NCBI GenBank assembly: GCA_955652455.1
Contig: CATPBU010000001.1
Coordinates: 1 to 6,055 of the forward strand
Length of the DNA: 6,055 nt
From: Candidatus Dormiibacterota bacterium
Lineage (GTDB): Bacteria > Chloroflexota > Dormibacteria > UBA8260
Reading direction: 5' to 3'
The position numbers and the translations under genes are program-made. Shown here piece by piece: positions 1 through 4,963 of the stretch (the first letter of the stretch is position 1; each line of letters begins with the position of its first letter). Under the pieces are notes generated by a model. The model was not told the origin of the DNA. It saw only the letters and a list, made by a program, of their open reading frames with translations, and searched no databases.

Positions 1-122
1 AAGTCCTTCGGGTGCGAGAACAAGACCGCCCAGGAGTCGCCGATCCAGTCGTGGAAGCGGATCCGGCCTTCCGTCGTCTCCGCCTCGAAATCTGGTGCGG
101 TGTCGCCAAGTTGAAGCGTCAT
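1..122 (-). CDS. 1-Cys peroxiredoxin (AhpC/TSA, Prx6-like), N-terminal fragment cut by window edge
   Basis: Only the first 40 codons lie in the window. They read MTLQLGDTAPDFEAETTEG, then a RIRFHDWIGDSWAVLF segment, and end with SHPKD. This is the typical opening of the 1-Cys (Prx6/LsfA-type) peroxiredoxins: the GDxAPDF motif at residues 6-12 and the SHPKDF stretch that in this family leads straight into the TPVCTTE loop with the peroxidatic cysteine. That cysteine would be just outside the window, so it cannot be checked. The family reduces hydrogen peroxide and organic hydroperoxides in the cytoplasm. The ATG at 120-122 has a strong Shine-Dalgarno (GAGGAG, 129-134) six bases upstream, and this directly follows the TGA of the ABM-fold gene, so the two are almost certainly co-transcribed and probably translationally coupled. 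Confidence 0.9.
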   Translation of the reverse strand, partial: MTLQLGDTAPDFEAETTEGRIRFHDWIGDSWAVLFSHPKD

Positions 123-128
123 CGTAGT

Positions 129-134
129 CTCCTC
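129..134 (-). promoter_or_regulatory. Shine-Dalgarno of the peroxiredoxin gene, abutting the upstream stop codon
   Basis: On the minus strand GAGGAG directly follows the TGA stop (135-137) of the ABM-fold gene and lies six bases before the peroxiredoxin ATG. A ribosome finishing the first gene would stand on the second gene's binding site, which suggests translational coupling. Confidence 0.75.
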
Positions 135-458
135 TCACGTCGGTATCGTGGCTGAGTCTGATGTGGCGGTCGCCACGACCGCAAGTTCCGAAGGCTCGAC
201 CGAATCTACATGTTCCAGCACACGCCCGATGCGGTGCCGAAAGTCCGGCGAACCCTTCCAGGCGTGGACTGCCTCATTGCTCCTCCAGACGCCCAAGCTG
301 ACAAAACGCCCCGCGTCGCCCTCGTCGCGCGTGAGCCGCAGCGTCCCGGCGCCGGGCATCCCGCTCGCCCAGCCCGCGAACGTCGTCCACGCCGCGACGA
401 ACTCTCGCTCCCGGCTCGTCTTCGGACACCATATGCCCGTGGTGCAAATCTCGCTCAT
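135..458 (-). CDS. Small antibiotic biosynthesis monooxygenase (ABM) fold protein
   Basis: A 107-residue protein starting MSEICTTGIWCPK. Its size and pattern match single-domain ABM/dimeric alpha-beta barrel proteins: an N-terminal strand (ICTTGIW), the helix REREFVAAWTTFAGWASG with the usual pair of aromatic residues (residues 17-33), a strand with GAGTLRLTRD (36-45), then RFVSLGVWRS (51-60) and a helix with EAVHAWKGSPDFRHRIGRV (62-80). Known members are quinol or polyketide monooxygenases, haem-degrading enzymes or uncharacterised stress proteins, so no substrate can be assigned. The ATG at 456-458 is chosen because GGAGGTGA (463-470) lies at ideal spacing; the frame stays open far upstream into the PPOX gene, but that extension has no family resemblance. 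It lies between a flavin/F420 enzyme and a peroxiredoxin, which suggests a redox role (inference). Confidence 0.82.
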   Translation of the reverse strand: MSEICTTGIWCPKTSREREFVAAWTTFAGWASGMPGAGTLRLTRDEGDAGRFVSLGVWRSNEAVHAWKGSPDFRHRIGRVLEHVDSVEPSELAVVATATSDSATIPT

Positions 459-492
459 CGTGTCACCTCCAACTCCTCTCAGATCTGCGCAC

Positions 493-498
493 ACAGTA
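493..498 (-). promoter_or_regulatory. Possible -10 element of an internal promoter for the ABM-peroxiredoxin pair
   Basis: The minus strand reads TACTGT, matching the TANNNT -10 consensus, about 35 bases upstream of the ABM start, with room for a short leader carrying the Shine-Dalgarno. No convincing -35 hexamer lies 16-18 bases further up; the region instead holds two copies of GGGAACG. This is a weak call from a short motif. Confidence 0.25.
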
Positions 499-523
499 CG
501 GGCGCTCCGTTCCCCAAACGTTC

Positions 524-547
524 CCGCAGTGTCCGAGCACTGTGCGG
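524..547 (-). terminator. Imperfect hairpin after the PPOX gene; possible weak terminator
   Basis: An 8-bp stem interrupted by a two-base bulge: CCG plus CAGTG (524-531) pairs with CACTG (538-542) and CGG (545-547), with a six-base loop TCCGAG. It begins about 14 bases after the PPOX stop. There is no T tract on the minus strand, so if it ends transcripts it does so as the U-less type often proposed for actinobacteria. It may equally be incidental structure within a continuous operon. Confidence 0.3.
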
Positions 548-561
548 AGGCGCTGTTGGCC

Positions 562-1008
562 TCAGCGAGGACTGTGGATGCGATCCGGCGCGACGAGCAC
601 CGCACAGCGACGCTCCTCGGCCATGACTCGATCGTACGTGGGCCAGTCGTCATGCGTGGCGCCGGTGGACAGGAAGACGTCGCGCAGCAGTTGAGCCAGC
701 CGCGCCGGGTCGAACCCGGTGGCCGGGTCATCCGGGCCGATGAGCGTGACGCGGCCCTCGACGCTGACCCATCGGAAGCCAACCCGGAAGACCACGGTCG
801 CCTGCGGCTGCATGCGCAAGTTCCGCAGCTTGACCGTGCCGCCAATGGCGACGAAGCCGACGACGTCTTCACCGGTCAGGGGGTGCTGTAGGACGCCCGC
901 GTTGACCACAGACGCCTGCATCGTGTTGTCCGCGCGCAGCGTTGCCACGACGGCCAGTCCACGCTCCTCACCGACCAGCATCCGAACCGTGGCCAGGTCA
1001 CTCGGCAC
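562..1008 (-). CDS. PPOX-class (pyridoxamine 5'-phosphate oxidase-like) flavin/F420-dependent oxidoreductase
   Basis: A 148-residue split-barrel protein. Family marks are GLAVVATLRADNTMQASVVN (residues 17-36), the start of the barrel; VVGFVAIGG (49-57) followed by TVKLRNLRMQPQATVVFR (58-75), where the K-x-x-N-L/I-R-x-x-P pattern in this family contacts the cofactor phosphate; VSVEGRVTLIGPDD (81-94); and a C-terminal HDDW...YDRVMAEERR (119-134). Members bind FMN or the deazaflavin F420 and reduce varied small molecules; the sequence alone does not say which. The GTG at 1006-1008 is chosen because GAGGAG (1014-1019) sits five bases upstream. An in-frame ATG at 1086 would add 26 residues without family resemblance and has no ribosome site. 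It is the first gene of a minus-strand redox cluster and divergent from dinB. Confidence 0.85.
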   Translation of the reverse strand: MPSDLATVRMLVGEERGLAVVATLRADNTMQASVVNAGVLQHPLTGEDVVGFVAIGGTVKLRNLRMQPQATVVFRVGFRWVSVEGRVTLIGPDDPATGFDPARLAQLLRDVFLSTGATHDDWPTYDRVMAEERRCAVLVAPDRIHSPR

Positions 1009-1013
1009 GTCTG

Positions 1014-1019
1014 CTCCTC
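1014..1019 (-). promoter_or_regulatory. Shine-Dalgarno that decides the GTG start of the PPOX gene
   Basis: GAGGAG on the minus strand is five bases from the GTG at 1008. It supports this start over the in-frame ATG at 1086, which has no purine-rich site ahead of it. Confidence 0.7.
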
Positions 1020-1090
1020 GCGTCACCTCGGTTGCGGGCCGCACCCATCGGCTCGGACAGAACGGGGCTTCCGGTTCTCCGCCCATCGTG

Positions 1091-1104
1091 CGAACATCTG
1101 TTCG
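1091..1104 (+). promoter_or_regulatory. LexA/SOS operator (GAAC-N4-GTTC box) at the dinB start
   Basis: The sequence CGAACATCTGTTCG is an inverted repeat with six-base arms (CGAACA/TGTTCG) around two central bases. It fits the GAAC-N4-GTTC core bound by LexA in Bacillus and actinobacteria and differs by one base from the symmetric form CGAACATATGTTCG. Its last base is the first base of the probable dinB GTG, so bound LexA would cover the transcription or translation start. The box is 82 bases upstream of the divergent PPOX start, so that gene might also respond. The operator call is strong because motif and target gene agree; binding itself is inferred. Confidence 0.8.
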
Positions 1105-2297
1105 TGGCTGCTATCCAGGAGACAATCCTCCATGCCGATCTTGATGCCTTTTACGCCTCGGTCGAGCAGCGTGACGACGCCGGGCTTCGCGGGAGGCCGC
1201 TGATCGTCGGTGCTGGCGTCGTGCTCGCAGCGAGCTACCAAGCCAAAGCTCGCGGGGTCCGAACAGCGATGGCCCTGAGCCAGGCCCGCCGCGTCTGTCC
1301 CGAGGCGATCGTGGTCCCACCACGTTTCCCAGCCTACGCTGAAGCCAGCAAGGCGGTGTTCGAGGTGTTCAGCCGAACGGCGCCCGTCGTCGAAGCGTTG
1401 TCGATCGACGAGGCATTCCTTGACGTCCGCGGCATGGAACGGATCGCCGGCACACCGACGGAGATCGGGGCGCAGTTGAAGCGCGACGTCCTCGAGCACG
1501 TTGGCCTACCGATCACTGTCGGGGTCGCCCGTACCAAGTTCCTCGCCAAGGTGGCGAGCGGCGTGGCCAAGCCCGACGGTCTCCTCGTTGTCCCCGCCGA
1601 CGGCGAGCTCGCGTTCCTGCACCCGCTACCCGTTGAACGCCTGTGGGGTGTCGGGGAGGTCACCGCCGGGAAGCTGCACGCGCTGGGAATCACGACCGTC
1701 GGCGAGGTCTCCCGCCTCGCGGAGGCCGCGCTGATCTCGATCCTCGGTCCGGCGTCGGGCCGTCACCTCCACGCTCTCGCCCTCAACCACGACCCACGGC
1801 GGGTTCAGCCGGGCCGCCGTCGACGCTCAATCGGCTCGCAACGCGCCCTCGGCCGAAAGCCGAAGACCGCCGACGAGATCGACGCGACCGTGCTCGCGCT
1901 CGTCGACCGTGTCACGCGGAGGATGCGCGCCGCCGGTCGGATCGGCCGGACCGTCGTTCTCCGACTGCGCTTCGACGACTTCTCGCGTGTGACGCGGTCG
2001 CACACGATGGCTCGTGCGACTGCGGAGACACAGCCGATCCTCGCCACTGCCAGAGGCCTGATGGTGACGGCCTTGCCGGTGATCGACCGCCAGGGCCTCA
2101 CCCTCGTCGGCGTCGCGGTGAGCAGCCTGGACGACGAGGACGCGGTCCAGCTCCTCCTTCCTCTCGACCGTCACAGCGGCCGCGCCCTCGACACCGCGCT
2201 CGATTTGGTCCGCGACCGCTTCGGGTCCAGCGCCATCACCCGCGCCGTGCAGCTCGGGCGTGACCAGGGCCTGTCGATCCCGCTCCTGCCGGACTGA
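1104..2297 (+). CDS. dinB: DNA polymerase IV (Y-family translesion polymerase DinB)
   Basis: A 397-residue, full-length Y-family polymerase that copies past damaged DNA with low fidelity in the cytoplasm. Visible marks: ILHADLDAFYASVEQRDD (residues 8-25) with metal-binding D12 and Y17 at the steric-gate position (Phe13 in E. coli Pol IV); AASYQAKARGVRTAM (42-56); ALSIDEAFLDV (98-108) with catalytic D102 and E103; a helix-hairpin-helix region RLWGVGEVTAGKLHALGI (179-196); the basic linker PGRRRRSIGSQRALG (236-250) into the little-finger domain (to about 345); and QLLLPL (349-354), a likely sliding-clamp motif. The start is GTG 1104, the last ATG/GTG/TTG in frame before the first catalytic motif. 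It has no Shine-Dalgarno, so the mRNA may be leaderless. The frame stays open back to 942, but that part overlaps the PPOX gene and shows no homology. It is convergent with the membrane protein, 40 bases away. Confidence 0.95.
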   Translation: MAAIQETILHADLDAFYASVEQRDDAGLRGRPLIVGAGVVLAASYQAKARGVRTAMALSQARRVCPEAIVVPPRFPAYAEASKAVFEVFSRTAPVVEALSIDEAFLDVRGMERIAGTPTEIGAQLKRDVLEHVGLPITVGVARTKFLAKVASGVAKPDGLLVVPADGELAFLHPLPVERLWGVGEVTAGKLHALGITTVGEVSRLAEAALISILGPASGRHLHALALNHDPRRVQPGRRRRSIGSQRALGRKPKTADEIDATVLALVDRVTRRMRAAGRIGRTVVLRLRFDDFSRVTRSHTMARATAETQPILATARGLMVTALPVIDRQGLTLVGVAVSSLDDEDAVQLLLPLDRHSGRALDTALDLVRDRFGSSAITRAVQLGRDQGLSIPLLPD

Positions 2298-2337
2298 CGC
2301 CGTGTCGCGCACCTGACCGCCCGTCTCCGTCAACGGC

Positions 2338-3300
2338 TCATGCCGCGCCGGCGACGCTGCCCAGGGCGACGTTCTGAGCGACGATGTAGACCATCACCGC
2401 GACTCCCGCGTAGGTGACCACGATGGCGATGCGACGGGGCAGCCGGGTCAAGGCCAGGAAGAAGGCGATCGTGGCCGGAACCTTGATGCCGGACAGTCCG
2501 GCGACTGGGCCGTAGGCATCGATCAGCCGGACAGCCAGCGGATTGGCCTCGAACAAGCCATGAGAGCTGTCCCGGATGCTGGTGACGATGTCGAGCACTT
2601 GGAGCAACAGCAAACCGAGCAGCCCCAGGCGTAGAGGTCGATCGCGCAACATGCGCCCGAGCGATCCGCGCCCCGAGGCAGGCACGTCCAGCTCCCGGTG
2701 CCAGCGGGTCCGCTGAGCCAGGCGCCGGGCCAGGGCTCGAGGTGGATGGATCAGGATCAGTGCCAGACCCACGCCGAGGGCGAACAGGCCAAGGCTCAGG
2801 TCCAGGCTGTCCTGGATGTACGGGCTGGCGTCCGTCCGGAGTGCGTCGCCGGTGGTCACGTAGACGCCGGTGATCCGCCCGTGCCACAGCTTCAACGAGA
2901 GGGGCTGGCCAGGTTGCAGGTGGTAGAAGGCGCGTGAGGGCCTGGGGATCTCCACGCTGAGCAGATGCAGCCGGAGAGGGGGGCAATCAATGGTGAGCAG
3001 CGGTCTCAGGGCTCCTTGGGTCGCCGTTGTGACCACCGCCGAATCGACGGTCCCGGGGACCAGCACCACACAGTCGTGCGTGGTGAGCGCGTCGGCGACG
3101 CGCGCGCAGGTGGGAGCGTCGGCATAGCGTGTCGATTCGCGGACGACGAGCGGGTTGACGACGCTGAGCCAGAGGCCGGCGCCGGTGAAGGCAGCGGCAC
3201 TGAGCAGTATCCCCCAGTTCAGGGCTCGTCGGGCCCGCTTGGCCCCGGCCTCCGGAGGTCGCGGCCCAGACGGTGCCTCCGATAGCTTTGCCAGCGCCAC
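2338..3300 (-). CDS. Uncharacterised membrane protein: extracytoplasmic domain plus DUF5658-like C-terminal half
   Basis: A 320-residue protein with no function I can name. The N-terminal tail (1-28) ends in the basic stretch KRARR, expected to stay inside. Predicted helix 1 is about 29-48. Residues 49-167 form a soluble domain outside the membrane with cysteines at 65, 77 and 106 and a beta-rich section, YHLQPGQPLSLKLWHGRITG (126-145), resembling a module seen in other actinobacterial membrane proteins. Helix 2 is about 168-186, followed by a basic cytoplasmic loop (187-222). Three further helices (about 223-243, 263-285, 290-311) carry a pattern like DUF5658: LLQVLDIVTS, then GLFEANPLA and GIKVPATIAFFLAL. 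The start is GTG 3300, the first start codon after an in-frame stop; no good ribosome site precedes it. It stands alone: 114 bases from the gene upstream and convergent with dinB. Confidence 0.75.
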   Translation of the reverse strand: MALAKLSEAPSGPRPPEAGAKRARRALNWGILLSAAAFTGAGLWLSVVNPLVVRESTRYADAPTCARVADALTTHDCVVLVPGTVDSAVVTTATQGALRPLLTIDCPPLRLHLLSVEIPRPSRAFYHLQPGQPLSLKLWHGRITGVYVTTGDALRTDASPYIQDSLDLSLGLFALGVGLALILIHPPRALARRLAQRTRWHRELDVPASGRGSLGRMLRDRPLRLGLLGLLLLQVLDIVTSIRDSSHGLFEANPLAVRLIDAYGPVAGLSGIKVPATIAFFLALTRLPRRIAIVVTYAGVAVMVYIVAQNVALGSVAGAA

Positions 3301-3311
3301 TGTCGTGACAG
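3300..3311. promoter_or_regulatory. Palindrome abutting the start codon of the membrane-protein gene
   Basis: CTGTCGTGACAG has five-base arms (CTGTC/GACAG) around a two-base centre and runs into the first base of the GTG start. Its place suggests an operator or a 5'-end structure, but short palindromes arise by chance in GC-rich DNA. Confidence 0.25.
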
Positions 3312-3358
3312 CCTGCGCCTTCTCATCATTCGCGAAACATGGCGACCGCCGGCCGTTG

Positions 3359-3374
3359 CGGGATTGTCATCCCG
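3359..3374 (-). terminator. Perfect 6-bp hairpin after the NmrA-like gene
   Basis: CGGGAT and ATCCCG form a perfect stem with a four-base loop (TGTC on the plus strand). It begins 40 bases after the stop codon of the NmrA-like gene, in the 114-base gap before the membrane-protein gene. There is no T tract. It could end transcription of the reductase gene or be an operator of the next gene; the sequence does not separate these. Confidence 0.35.
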
Positions 3375-3414
3375 GCGTCCCGCTGTCGTTTGTGTTCCGC
3401 CTGGTCTGACGCCG

Positions 3415-4287
3415 TTACGAGAGATGTCTCCATAGGTCGGGGTTGGCACGCAGAAATGGCTCCAGCTCTGCGGCCGGTCGCCCCGTCACCCGCGCCACGG
3501 TATCGCTGACGATGTCCATCTCACCGTTGGCCACAGCCGCATACGAGGTGATCCAGCCATCGACCTCCCAGTCGGGCGCGCCAAAGTGGCGGCGTGACCC
3601 CCACGCCTCTTCGATGGTCTCGGCGTGGTACCTGATCGGCCGTCCGGTGACTGCACCGAGAATTTCGGCCGTCTCAGCGCAGCTCAACGTCCGCGCCCCG
3701 GTGGTGTTGTAGGTCTTGCAGTCATGCTCGTCCCCGGCCAGGACGACGGCGGCGGCGACGTCGGCTACGTCATCACGGGGCGTCCAGGCCACCCGCCCGT
3801 CCCCGGCCGGCCCTCGGATCACCCCGTCCTCGCCAGCGATGTAGGGAACGAAGTCGGCGTACAGGCTGGAGCGCAGGAATGTCCAATGGGGGATGGCTGC
3901 GCGGATCGCCTCCTCGGTTTCGTAATGCTGGCGGGCGAGGGTGAAGGTGGCCTCCGGGGCTGCCCCTACGAAAGAGAGGTAGACGATCCGCTCAACGCCG
4001 GCAGCGCGCGCTGCGTTCACGGCTGTGAGGTGCTGCTGAAGCCGGTCTTGGGTTTCCCGGGCGGAGACGAGGAATAGGGTCCGCGTCCCCTCGAGAGCCG
4101 CTCGCATTGCCGGTGCATCACCATACGACGGCGCTTGAACCGCCAATGCACCCGCGATGTCCGGCGCGCTGCTCAGGTCGCGGACAACGATGCGCTGCGA
4201 GACGCCCCGCTCCGCGAGCCGTCGCGCTACGCGCCCTCCGATATGGCCGGTGACGCCGGTGACGGCAATGTCTGGAGCGTTCGCCAT
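3415..4287 (-). CDS. NmrA-like atypical SDR, NAD(P)-binding oxidoreductase
   Basis: A 290-residue Rossmann-fold protein. Near the N-terminus ITVTG-like strand IAVTGVTGHIGG (7-18) holds the TGxTGxxGG dinucleotide motif, followed by the helix RVARRLAERG. Further marks of the NmrA/QorB-like (atypical SDR) group are TRTLFLVSA (about 68-76), the helix HLTAVNAARAAGVERIVYLSFVGA (about 85-108), HYETEEAIRAA with WTFLRSSLYADF (about 120-144), and VAWTPRDDVADVAAAVV (about 165-181). Members either reduce quinones or act as redox sensors that bind NAD(P) without catalysis. The classical Tyr-x-x-x-Lys pair is not at the usual place, as is normal for this group, so substrate and even catalysis are uncertain. 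The start ATG 4287 has a modest GAAGA ribosome site. It lies 81 bases after the YdeI-like gene, separated by a strong hairpin, so it may have its own promoter. Confidence 0.88.
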   Translation of the reverse strand: MANAPDIAVTGVTGHIGGRVARRLAERGVSQRIVVRDLSSAPDIAGALAVQAPSYGDAPAMRAALEGTRTLFLVSARETQDRLQQHLTAVNAARAAGVERIVYLSFVGAAPEATFTLARQHYETEEAIRAAIPHWTFLRSSLYADFVPYIAGEDGVIRGPAGDGRVAWTPRDDVADVAAAVVLAGDEHDCKTYNTTGARTLSCAETAEILGAVTGRPIRYHAETIEEAWGSRRHFGAPDWEVDGWITSYAAVANGEMDIVSDTVARVTGRPAAELEPFLRANPDLWRHLS

Positions 4288-4329
4288 GCGATCTTCTTGC
4301 GCTCTCGTCGAATGGGAGTTGCCGCGGCC

Positions 4330-4350
4330 CGAGCCAGGTGGGCTGGCTCG
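4330..4350 (-). terminator. Strong 8-bp hairpin between the YdeI-like and NmrA-like genes
   Basis: CGAGCCAG and CTGGCTCG form a perfect eight-base GC-rich stem with a five-base loop (GTGGG on the plus strand). It starts 18 bases after the YdeI-like stop codon, which is typical for an intrinsic terminator, but no T run follows. It is the best terminator candidate in the window and would close the GNAT-YdeI transcript. Attenuation of the following gene is the alternative. Confidence 0.5.
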
Positions 4351-4368
4351 TCCCTGTCGGCAAGATTG

Positions 4369-4944
4369 TCAGGGTTTCTGGCCCACTTCCAGTAGGGCGA
4401 CCAGTTTGTGGAGTCGGGTGGCCCGGCTGGCGGGTGTCCTTGACTTCGTGAGAAGCAGCATCACAGCGTACTGGTCTGTTCTGTTGAGGGATCCGTAGAA
4501 GGCCTTTGCCTTGTTGTTCTGTTCCAGTGCTGCGGTGAGGTCGGACGGGGTGGATGCGTTTCTTTGTGATGCGTAGGCGGCGCCCCATCGTCCACCTGCC
4601 CTGGCGGCCGAGACTTCTGCGAGGCCAGGTGGGCGCATGCGGCCTGCGGCGATCAGGGTCTCAACCTTCTCGACATTGACCTTCGACCACGAGCTCTTCG
4701 GCCGGCGAGGCGAATACTTCTGCAGGAAGTGTGTCTCGTCGTGGGACCGGCGTTGGCTGTCGATCCAGCCATAGCACAGGCAGGTCTCGAGCGCTTCCAG
4801 CGGTGTCACCGATGCTGTACCCGAACCCTTCTTGGCGATCTTCAGCCACACACCGGTCCGCAGGTCGTGGTGATCGGACAGCCAGGACTCCCACTGGGCG
4901 GCGTCAATACAGACGATGATTGCTGTGCCGTCGAGTTCTTCCAT
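4369..4944 (-). CDS. YdeI/OmpD-associated family protein (OmdA-like)
   Basis: A 191-residue soluble protein of the YdeI/OmpD-associated family. Visible marks are AAQWESWLSDHHD (residues 15-27), GVWLKIAKKGSG (31-42), the hallmark LETCLCYGWIDSQRR (52-66), the basic KYSPRRPKSSWSKVNVEKVE (76-95), GRMRPPGLAEV (about 100-110), and a C-terminal helical part with the AFYGSL...YAVMLLLTKS...RATRLHKLVALLEVG pattern. Length is normal for the family. The family name comes from an association in enterobacteria; the biochemical role of the actinobacterial members is not known to me. The start is ATG 4944, with AAGGGGA (4950-4956) as ribosome site; the frame extends to 5214 but that part lies inside the GNAT gene. 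It follows GNAT by 19 bases, so the two are probably co-transcribed. The 3' half uses AGA and other A-ending codons more than its neighbours. Confidence 0.88.
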   Translation of the reverse strand: MEELDGTAIIVCIDAAQWESWLSDHHDLRTGVWLKIAKKGSGTASVTPLEALETCLCYGWIDSQRRSHDETHFLQKYSPRRPKSSWSKVNVEKVETLIAAGRMRPPGLAEVSAARAGGRWGAAYASQRNASTPSDLTAALEQNNKAKAFYGSLNRTDQYAVMLLLTKSRTPASRATRLHKLVALLEVGQKP

Positions 4945-4963
4945 CGGGATCCCCTTCAGGACT

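Noticed and set aside
459..872. N-terminal extension of the ABM-fold frame to 872
   Set aside because: It runs through the PPOX gene in another frame and is Ser/Arg-rich without family resemblance. ATG 458 has an excellent ribosome site.
148..891. Long open frame (247 codons) on the plus strand
   Set aside because: It is antisense to the ABM-fold and PPOX genes, which both have clear family motifs and ribosome sites. Its translation is low-complexity Arg/Pro/Ala text with no motif, as expected for an opposite-strand frame in GC-rich DNA.
942..1103. N-terminal extension of the dinB frame back to 942
   Set aside because: The added 54 residues overlap the PPOX gene on the other strand, are Pro/Arg rich, and have no counterpart in DinB proteins, which start close to the HADLD motif.
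1643..2263. 206-codon plus-strand frame inside dinB
   Set aside because: It is the out-of-frame shadow of dinB, almost all Arg, Pro and Gly, with no motif.
2298..2337. Bidirectional terminator between the convergent dinB and membrane-protein genes
   Set aside because: I looked for a stem in these 40 bases and found only three- to five-base matches with long or absent loops, so I do not call one.
2330..2986. 218-codon minus-strand frame over the membrane-protein gene
   Set aside because: It is a shadow frame of Pro/Arg/Ser-rich text. The overlapping frame encodes clear hydrophobic helices and has a proper start.
3219..3449. Small basic Arg-rich peptide overlapping the start of the membrane-protein gene
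   Set aside because: It has no ribosome site, is read in another frame of the same DNA, and its arginine richness is what GC-rich shadow frames give.
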